This document shows positions 14,822 through 20,487 of a DNA stretch of 20,487 nucleotides, piece by piece. Below the pieces are notes generated by a model that was not told where the DNA came from, did no database searches, and was given only the letters and a program-made list of their open reading frames with translations. Made by a program: the position numbers and the translations under genes. Source of the DNA: JAYPLE01 sp047627515. Its GTDB lineage: Bacteria; Bacteroidota; Bacteroidia; Cytophagales; Cyclobacteriaceae. The stretch spans positions 1-20,487 of the forward strand of contig JBLHTU010000050.1 in NCBI GenBank assembly GCA_047627515.1. The letters are read 5' to 3'. The first letter of the stretch is position 1, and the number at the start of each line of letters is the position of its first letter.

Positions 14822-15837
14822 GTTGAGGGAGAGCAATAGTGCTCTTTATATGTTTCGATTAGATTTTCGTATTTAATGATAGTCTCTTTCAGGCTAAGCT
14901 CAGACGCACCTCCTGATGCATACTTGTGACCTCCACCTGAGAAATTGTCTCCGGCAAAAGTATTGACTACATAGTCACCAACAGAGCGAAAGGATAATTT
15001 TACTTCGTCTCCTTTCTCAATAATGATGGTAGCCATAATAATGCCTTGAATGGATAGCGCAAAATTCACAATACCTTCTGTATCCCCAGACTTTAGTTGA
15101 AACCGGTTAGATTCCTCATCTGAGACTACGATGTAGGCAATTCCTAAGTCTTCACGCACGGTCAGCTTCTCAAGTAGCACATATCCTAGAAACCTTAATC
15201 TACTGACTGTATTCGTGTCGTAGATAGCACGGCTTACTCTGCTGACATCACATCCGTACTCGATGAGTGATGCCACGATCTTATGCACTTTTGAAGTGGT
15301 CGAGGGATGTTTGAAGGACCCAGTATCAGTCATAATGCCTGCATAGAGACAATTAGCTATGTCAGCTGTAATTTCTTCCTGACTATTCATCATAATGATC
15401 AAGTCAAAAATCAACTCAGCTGTGGCAGCAGCTTTTGTATCCCAAAGTTGATAGTCAGCAAAGTCGTCGGGATCTAAGTGATGATCGATCAATACTTTGA
15501 TGGCGGGGCTATTTAGTACCATCGCTTCCATCTGTTTTAATCGATGGGTACTGGAAAAATCCAGACAGAAAAGTAATTCTGCTTCTTTGATGATTGTCTC
15601 TACGGTACTGGCCTTATTTTCATCGAAGCAGATGACTGTCTCTTGACCAGGCATCCAGTCCAAAAAATCTGGATAACCTGTAGGCGTGATCACCTGCACT
15701 TCATGCCCTCGCCCTGTTAACCAATGATAGAGTCCTAAGGAGGAACCTAATGCATCTGCGTCTGGGTTTGGGTGTGTGGTAATTACTATTTTTCTGGGAT
15801 GATCCAGCTCCTCGAATACCTCCTGAATGGGCTTCAT
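14818..15837 (-). CDS. nrnA: DHH/DHHA1 phosphoesterase, NrnA-like
   Basis: A 339-residue cytosolic phosphoesterase of the DHH family. The N-terminal domain has THPNPDADALGS (His22, Asp26 and Asp28 bind metal), LDFSS (Asp93) and the naming motif IDHHLDP (Asp118-His119-His120), then MTDTGSF. The C-terminal DHHA1 domain has GGGHKYASGG at residues 301-310. Members called NrnA degrade short RNA pieces left by RNases and hydrolyse pAp to AMP; relatives cleave cyclic dinucleotides, but this one lacks their extra sensory domains. The length fits NrnA. It is first in a five-gene operon that ends with udk, and overlaps the FKBP lipoprotein gene by 4 bases. The 140 bases upstream (15838-15977) are shared with ndk on the other strand. 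Confidence 0.92.
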   Translation of the reverse strand: MKPIQEVFEELDHPRKIVITTHPNPDADALGSSLGLYHWLTGRGHEVQVITPTGYPDFLDWMPGQETVICFDENKASTVETIIKEAELLFCLDFSSTHRLKQMEAMVLNSPAIKVLIDHHLDPDDFADYQLWDTKAAATAELIFDLIIMMNSQEEITADIANCLYAGIMTDTGSFKHPSTTSKVHKIVASLIEYGCDVSRVSRAIYDTNTVSRLRFLGYVLLEKLTVREDLGIAYIVVSDEESNRFQLKSGDTEGIVNFALSIQGIIMATIIIEKGDEVKLSFRSVGDYVVNTFAGDNFSGGGHKYASGGASELSLKETIIKYENLIETYKEHYCSPST

Positions 15838-15929
15838 CTAGCCATTGCCTAATTTGTTAATCGCAAAAGTCCATAGATTATTGATAAATACAAAATCTTG
15901 GGCTATGTGGATTCTGGAATTAGAAGTAT

Positions 15930-15937
15930 TAGTTTTG
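15930..15937 (+). promoter_or_regulatory. -7 box TAGTTTTG of ndk
   Basis: It matches the Bacteroidota -7 consensus TAnnTTTG exactly on the plus strand and gives a leader of about 35 bases to the ndk ATG. I did not find a convincing -33 element at the usual distance, nor a matching box for the divergent DHH operon in the same gap. Confidence 0.5.
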
Positions 15938-15977
15938 CGTTCCAATAAAGATTAATATCTAAAATAACCATAAGACA

Positions 15978-16397
15978 ATGGCTGGGACAGCAACTTTTAC
16001 CATGATCAAACCCGACGCATTTGGTGCGGGTAATTCTGGAGCGATCATCAAAATGATCGAAGAAGCAGGATTTAAAATTAATGCAGCAAAAGCGACACAT
16101 TTGACGAAAGCAATTGCTGGTCAGTTCTACGCGGTACATAGCGAAAGACCTTTTTACAATGATTTAGTATCATATATGTCATCTGGTCCAATCATCGCAA
16201 TGGTGCTTGAGAAAGAGAATGCAGTAGTAGATTTCAGAACCTTGATTGGGGCAACTAATCCTGCTGATGCGGCAGAAGGTACCATCAGAAAATTATTTGC
16301 TACATCTATTGAGGCGAATGCTGTGCACGGATCTGATTCGGACGAAAATGCTCTGATAGAAGGATCATTCTTCTTTTCTCAACTAGAGAGAGTTTAA
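15978..16397 (+). CDS. ndk: Nucleoside diphosphate kinase
   Basis: A 139-residue cytosolic enzyme that transfers the gamma-phosphate of ATP to other nucleoside diphosphates, supplying NTPs and dNTPs. TFTMIKPDAFGAGNSGAII (residues 6-24) is the family's opening motif. Asp-14 onward lines the nucleotide site, and the active-site His is in NAVHGSDS (His117), which carries the phosphate. The HSERPFYNDLVSYMSSGPIIAMVL segment (given in part) completes the core. The length is normal. It stands alone, with its own promoter box and a strong terminator, and converges on scpA. Confidence 0.97.
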   Translation: MAGTATFTMIKPDAFGAGNSGAIIKMIEEAGFKINAAKATHLTKAIAGQFYAVHSERPFYNDLVSYMSSGPIIAMVLEKENAVVDFRTLIGATNPADAAEGTIRKLFATSIEANAVHGSDSDENALIEGSFFFSQLERV

Positions 16398-16421
16398 AAT
16401 AAGAACCTATATTTAGTAGGC

Positions 16422-16448
16422 AAGCCCCTTCATGAAGGGGCTTTTTTT
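16422..16448 (+). terminator. Rho-independent terminator of ndk
   Basis: AAGCCCCTTC (16422-16431) pairs perfectly with GAAGGGGCTT (16434-16443) around a two-base centre, so the real loop will be slightly larger; T 16442-16448 follow. The end of the T-run overlaps the scpA stop codon on the other strand. The opposite side has only two T, so it should work mainly on the plus strand. Confidence 0.93.
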
Positions 16449-17226
16449 ATGCCTCGATGGAATCGGTAACGGACGAAATCCAGAAGTTATTGAATCCCTC
16501 ACCGAGATGAAGCGTAATTTCCCTCAACTGTAAGAGTTCCAAAATTGCTAGAAAATTGTAGATAACTAGAATTTTTTCAGGCTTCTCAGAAACCAAATCG
16601 CTGAAGGAGACCCGTTGGTCTTTGCTCTTAAGTAACCTGGTAATAAGAAAATCTTTTTGTAGTTCGATGGTATATGGATACTGTACAACATGATGAATTG
16701 GTTTTTGCTTCTCTTGCTCGTACCTCTCCATCACACGCTCAAACACTCTCATCATCTTATAGAGGTCGAGATCTTGTAATTCCGATTCCACGTTGACATC
16801 CTCCGAAAGCATCTTTATTTCTGAAATTAGATTGCCACGGCGTTCCATATCTAATCTGTCAATCTCAAGCTGAGATAATTCTTCGATGACAGACTTATAC
16901 TTCTTATACTCCAGTAAGTGCTTCACCAACTCATCCCTTGGATCGATCTCATTACCTTCTTCATCTAGGACTGGCCTTGGTAGCAACATCTTCGATTTTA
17001 TACGCATCAAGGTTGCTGCAACGAGAATAAACTCACTCGCTACATCCACGTTGAGTTTTTCCAGATGATGTAGATAGTCTAGAAAATCTTTTGTGAGTTG
17101 AGCGATAGGAATATCGTAGATATCCAATTCATCTCTTTCGATAAAAAATAGCAACAGGTCGAATGGCCCTTCAAAAAGCTGTAGCCTTACTTCGAATTTT
17201 GCATTTATTTGTTCTGACTGTCCCAC
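16447..17226 (-). CDS. scpA: Segregation and condensation protein A
   Basis: A 259-residue kleisin that bridges the Smc dimer and, with ScpB, forms the condensin-like complex that organises and separates chromosomes. The N-terminal domain contains FEVRLQLFEGPFDLLLFFIE (quoted in part; FEGPFDLLL is the hallmark), DIPIAQLTKDFLDYL and FILVAATLMRIKSKMLLPRP (about 65-85), which contacts the Smc neck; the C-terminal winged helix includes FSDLVSEKPEKILVIYNFLAILELL. The start is GTG at 17226. A box-like TAATATTTG (17231-17239, minus strand, one base longer than the consensus) lies just before it, so the message may be leaderless. No scpB or smc gene is in the window. Confidence 0.95.
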   Translation of the reverse strand: MGQSEQINAKFEVRLQLFEGPFDLLLFFIERDELDIYDIPIAQLTKDFLDYLHHLEKLNVDVASEFILVAATLMRIKSKMLLPRPVLDEEGNEIDPRDELVKHLLEYKKYKSVIEELSQLEIDRLDMERRGNLISEIKMLSEDVNVESELQDLDLYKMMRVFERVMERYEQEKQKPIHHVVQYPYTIELQKDFLITRLLKSKDQRVSFSDLVSEKPEKILVIYNFLAILELLQLREITLHLGEGFNNFWISSVTDSIEA

Positions 17227-17267
17227 AACGCAAATATTAGGTGAATACTTGATAATGTAAAATCGGG

Positions 17268-17275
17268 TACTTTTG
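17268..17275 (+). promoter_or_regulatory. -7 box TACTTTTG of dxs
   Basis: It matches TAnnTTTG exactly on the plus strand, with a TTG at 17249-17251 sixteen bases upstream as a possible -33 element. This is the best paired promoter in the window. It gives a leader of about 80 bases to dxs and lies back to back with the likely scpA promoter. Confidence 0.55.
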
Positions 17276-17360
17276 CTATACGTTTTTAACGATTAGAAAC
17301 TTCTGGTAAACAATTAGATCAGATACACGTTTTTTTAGCATCTGTATAAAACATCAACCA

Positions 17361-19268
17361 ATGCGCATTGAGCCCGGCACCCTTCTAGCGACTATCAACA
17401 CTCCGGAGGATTTAAGAAAATTAGAGCAGCATCAGCTCGCTCAGGTTTGTGAAGAACTAAGAGACTACATTATTGATCATGTATCTGTCTATGGTGGCCA
17501 CTTTGGTGCAAGCCTTGGTGTAGTTGAATTAACTACGGCAATACATTACGCCTTTAATACACCTAAGGATCAGTTGGTATGGGATGTAGGACATCAAGCC
17601 TATGGGCACAAAATACTGACAGGTAGGAGAGAGGATTTTCATACTAACAGGGTGTACGGAGGATTGTCTGGGTTCCCTAAGAGAAAAGAAAGTCCGTATG
17701 ATACTTTTGGTGTCGGCCACTCTTCTACGTCGATTTCAGCTGCATTAGGCATGTCAGTTTACAACAACTATAAAGGAGAAGACACTCAGCACATCGCTGT
17801 GATAGGTGATGGCGCCATGACTGGAGGAATGGCCTTTGAGGCAATGAACCATGCAGGTGTGGCGAACGGAAATTTGTTGATCATTTTGAATGACAACTGC
17901 ATGTCTATCGACCCAAATGTCGGCGCACTAAAGGATTATTTGACAGACATTACGACATCGCATACCTATAATAAACTGCGTGATGAGGTATGGAATGTAT
18001 TGGGTAAAATCAGCAAGTTTGGGCCTAATGCACAAGACATCGTATCTAACATAGAAGGAAGTATTAAGTCGCTCTTGCTTAAGCAGAGCAATCTATTTGA
18101 ATCATTGAACCTAAGATACTTTGGCCCAGTAGATGGCCATGATGTCAACCATCTGGTACATGTTCTCAATGATCTTAAAGATATCCCTGGACCAAAGATT
18201 CTACACTGTGTAACAGTAAAAGGGAAAGGATATAAACTAGCAGAAGAAAATCAAACCAAATGGCATGCGCCGGGCACTTTCGACAAAATGACGGGTGTGA
18301 TCCATAGCAAGCCAGTGGAGAAGCCTCAGCCCCCTAAATATCAGCAAGTGTTTGGGGAGACGATCGTCGAACTGGCCAAGGCAGATGAAAAGATAATGGG
18401 TGTAACACCTGCGATGCCTTCAGGATCGTCGTTAAATATTATGATGCGTGAAATGCCTGACCGTGCGTTCGATGTAGGGATCGCCGAGCAGCATGCTGTT
18501 ACATTTTCAGCAGGCCTAGCCACGCAAGGCAGCCACCCGTTTTGCAATATTTATAGTACGTTTATGCAACGTGCTTATGATCAGGTGGTACATGATGTCT
18601 GTCTCCAGAACCTTCCAGTTACGTTCTGTCTTGACCGGGCTGGATTTGCAGGAGCAGATGGGCCGACGCACCATGGCGCCTATGATATAGCTTTTATGCG
18701 TTGCATACCAAATATGGTAGTGGCATCTCCTATGAACGAAAAGGAGCTAAGAGATATGATGCTAACAGCATCGAAATATGAAGGGCCATTTACCATAAGA
18801 TACCCAAGAGGCAAAGGGGTAATGCCAGAGTGGAAAACGACCATGGAAATGCAACAGGTTGGACAAGGACGAACCGTCCGTGAGGGCAAAGAGCTTGCAT
18901 TTTTAACCATAGGTCATATTGGCAACTATGCAGTGGAAGTCACTGACCGTCTTGCGAATGAAGGCGTAGAGGCAGCTCATTATGACATGCGCTATGTTAA
19001 ACCACTAGATGAAGCGTTGCTTCATGAGATTTGTAAAAAACATAACTACCTGATTACAGTTGAAGATGGCTGCTTGATGGGAGGTTTCGGTTCCGCAATA
19101 CTTGAATTTGTGGCTGAGCACAACTATTCTTTAAAAATAGTACGTCTTGGAATGCCGGATGCTGTGATCGAGCATGGCGAACAGATTGAGCTTCACAGAG
19201 AGTGTGGGTTTGATCCTGAAGGAATTTATAATAGTGCCATCAAAATATTATCTCCTCAATTAGCGTGA
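17361..19268 (+). CDS. dxs: 1-deoxy-D-xylulose-5-phosphate synthase
   Basis: A 635-residue thiamine-diphosphate enzyme that condenses pyruvate and glyceraldehyde 3-phosphate into DXP, the first step of the MEP pathway to isoprenoids and also a route to thiamine and pyridoxal. The N-terminal domain shows GHFGASLGVVELTTAIHYAF, WDVGHQAYGHKILTGR and GVGHSSTSISAALGM. The cofactor motif is GDGAMTGG from residue 149, followed by NDN about 28 residues later. The transketolase-like domain has DVGIAEQHAV with catalytic Glu376, then the C-terminal domain. The length matches the family. It is followed after 44 bases by the MltF-like gene with no terminator, so they may share a transcript. Confidence 0.97.
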   Translation: MRIEPGTLLATINTPEDLRKLEQHQLAQVCEELRDYIIDHVSVYGGHFGASLGVVELTTAIHYAFNTPKDQLVWDVGHQAYGHKILTGRREDFHTNRVYGGLSGFPKRKESPYDTFGVGHSSTSISAALGMSVYNNYKGEDTQHIAVIGDGAMTGGMAFEAMNHAGVANGNLLIILNDNCMSIDPNVGALKDYLTDITTSHTYNKLRDEVWNVLGKISKFGPNAQDIVSNIEGSIKSLLLKQSNLFESLNLRYFGPVDGHDVNHLVHVLNDLKDIPGPKILHCVTVKGKGYKLAEENQTKWHAPGTFDKMTGVIHSKPVEKPQPPKYQQVFGETIVELAKADEKIMGVTPAMPSGSSLNIMMREMPDRAFDVGIAEQHAVTFSAGLATQGSHPFCNIYSTFMQRAYDQVVHDVCLQNLPVTFCLDRAGFAGADGPTHHGAYDIAFMRCIPNMVVASPMNEKELRDMMLTASKYEGPFTIRYPRGKGVMPEWKTTMEMQQVGQGRTVREGKELAFLTIGHIGNYAVEVTDRLANEGVEAAHYDMRYVKPLDEALLHEICKKHNYLITVEDGCLMGGFGSAILEFVAEHNYSLKIVRLGMPDAVIEHGEQIELHRECGFDPEGIYNSAIKILSPQLA

Positions 19269-19312
19269 ATTCCTTGGTAAAATTCCGAATATTTAACAAT
19301 TTGGCGTTGAAT

Positions 19313-20487
19313 ATGAAGGGAATTTACCTCTATTACTTAGCTTTTTTTCTTTTTTCATTTGCTGGCTGTAAGTCTACAGATAGGGATGTTAATGGCAGGA
19401 AAAGCATAGTTAAACAGATACAACCAACAGACTTTGACTATAATAAGATCAAAGAGCGGGGTTATTTAATTGCCTTAATCGACAATAGCTCGACGGGTCT
19501 CTTTCTTTATAAGGGGAGGACTATGGGGTACGAATATGAGTTGCTTAAGATGTTTACCGATTCGATTGGCGTAGGACTCAGGATCGAAGTAGTGACTAAC
19601 CTCGAGGATGCCTTTGAGAAATTGAATAAGGGAGAAGGAGATATCATGGCCTATAACCTGACCGTCACAAAAGAGCGAAAAGAGCGGATTGCATTCTCAC
19701 ATTATCATAATTTAGTACGACTTGTTTTAGTGCAACGTAAACCGGACAATTGGAGGGATATGAAGTTGCATGAAATCGAAAACACCCTCATTCGTAATCC
19801 AGTAGATCTGATCGGAGAAATGGTATATGTTCGGTATCAATCCTCATATTTTGATCGATTAATCAATCTCGCTGATGAAATCGGAGGTGATATAATAATT
19901 GTGGAAGACGACCCTGAAACGGAAACTGAGGAGATCATTAGGAGGGTGTCTGATGGAGAAATCGACTACACTGTGGCGGAAGAAGATGTTGCTTTGGTCA
20001 ATGCCACATATCACACAAATCTTGATGTAAAAACGGCAGTAAGTTTTCCACAACAGATTGCATGGGGAGTGCGCAAAAACGCCCCTTTTCTGCTGGATAC
20101 TTTGAATAACTGGATTGTGGAAATGAGAAAGCATCCGGATTACTACACTGTTTATAATAAATACTATAAGAGTAGTAAGACAAGTAAAAGGAGAAAAGTC
20201 AGTGAATACTCTACGATTGGGGGGGGCAAACTTTCTCCTTTTGATAGTTTGATAAAGTCCAACGCCGATAGTTTGGGCTGGGACTGGAGGCTACTTGCAG
20301 CTCAGATTTTTAAGGAATCTAAATTTGACCCTAAGATCGTATCCTGGGCAGGGGCAGTGGGTTTGATGCAGTTGTTACCGACAACTGGCCAAGAGTATGG
20401 TGTGACCAATTTAAAGGACCCCAGCTTGAACCTATATGCGGGGCGGAGCCATATACTGTGGCTGGATGATCTTTGGAAAGAGATGGT
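19313..20487 (+). CDS. MltF-like lytic transglycosylase lipoprotein (3' end outside)
   Basis: The frame is open from ATG 19313 to the window edge: 391 codons, truncated at the right. MKGIYLYYLAFFLFSFAGC has a lipobox (FAGC, Cys19), so it is a lipoprotein. Residues about 45-275 form a bacterial solute-binding-type domain (GYLIALIDNSSTGLFLYKGR, MGYEYELLKMF, GEGDIMAYNLTVTKERKERIAFS). After a basic linker, residues about 310-390 form the lytic transglycosylase domain: WRLLAAQIFKESKFDP carries the catalytic Glu335, followed by GAVGLMQLLPTTGQEYG. This is the MltF architecture: cleaving peptidoglycan to anhydro-muropeptides, with an N-terminal domain that regulates it in characterised members. A run of eight G (20219-20226) lies in the linker between the domains. 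Confidence 0.9.
   Translation, partial: MKGIYLYYLAFFLFSFAGCKSTDRDVNGRKSIVKQIQPTDFDYNKIKERGYLIALIDNSSTGLFLYKGRTMGYEYELLKMFTDSIGVGLRIEVVTNLEDAFEKLNKGEGDIMAYNLTVTKERKERIAFSHYHNLVRLVLVQRKPDNWRDMKLHEIENTLIRNPVDLIGEMVYVRYQSSYFDRLINLADEIGGDIIIVEDDPETETEEIIRRVSDGEIDYTVAEEDVALVNATYHTNLDVKTAVSFPQQIAWGVRKNAPFLLDTLNNWIVEMRKHPDYYTVYNKYYKSSKTSKRRKVSEYSTIGGGKLSPFDSLIKSNADSLGWDWRLLAAQIFKESKFDPKIVSWAGAVGLMQLLPTTGQEYGVTNLKDPSLNLYAGRSHILWLDDLWKEM

Noticed and set aside
1..20487. Defence system, prophage, insertion sequence, CRISPR or toxin-antitoxin module
   Set aside because: No integrase, transposase, repeat-spacer array, nuclease-ATPase pair or short overlapping toxin-antitoxin genes are visible on either strand.

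Overview
This 20.5 kb window looks like an ordinary chromosomal stretch from a member of the Bacteroidota, probably Cytophagales-like. The evidence is a fused SecDF of about 990 residues, FKBP-type isomerase lipoproteins, a Bacteroidota-style porin, a nucleoid-associated protein of the NA37 family, weak use of Shine-Dalgarno sites, and several promoter-like TAnnTTTG boxes, the -7 element of this phylum, just upstream of starts. I saw no tRNA, rRNA, CRISPR array, insertion sequence, prophage or toxin-antitoxin pair. The placement is inferred from gene content and sequence style, not from a database search.

Left part (1-5350). A plus-strand cluster holds an orphan sensor histidine kinase, an NA37 nucleoid-associated protein overlapping it by 4 bases, and a divergent secreted YceI-like protein. 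It converges on a minus-strand pair, a canonical secreted YceI protein and an outer-membrane porin, with a hairpin terminator between. The 299-base gap upstream of yceI carries a perfect 8-bp inverted repeat with a 13-base spacer. It is followed by a 55-residue protein ending in CVGCGS that has its own terminator.

Middle (5413-8640). A secreted protein built of nine exactly 37-residue WG repeats converges, with a 1-base gap, on a minus-strand three-gene operon: an unknown single-pass membrane protein, a DsbA/FrnE-like thioredoxin-fold protein with CGWC, and an SRPBCC/AHSA1-like protein.

Right-centre (8719-15837, minus). A tight five-gene operon runs from a DHH/DHHA1 phosphoesterase (NrnA-like) through two FKBP-type lipoproteins and RdgB to a uridine kinase, with ATGA overlaps at two junctions. 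Downstream are a small unknown membrane or secreted protein and the secDF translocase gene, which ends in a strong terminator.

Right (15978-20487). ndk (plus) has its own promoter box and terminator and converges on scpA (minus). scpA and dxs diverge from a shared promoter region. Behind dxs is a lipoprotein of MltF type (solute-binding domain plus lytic transglycosylase) that runs off the window.

Most of the window is housekeeping. The least explained parts are the YceI-like/porin locus with its inverted repeat, the CVGCGS microprotein, the 258-residue protein coupled to DsbA, and the NA37/kinase coupling. I found no clear new defence or mobile system.
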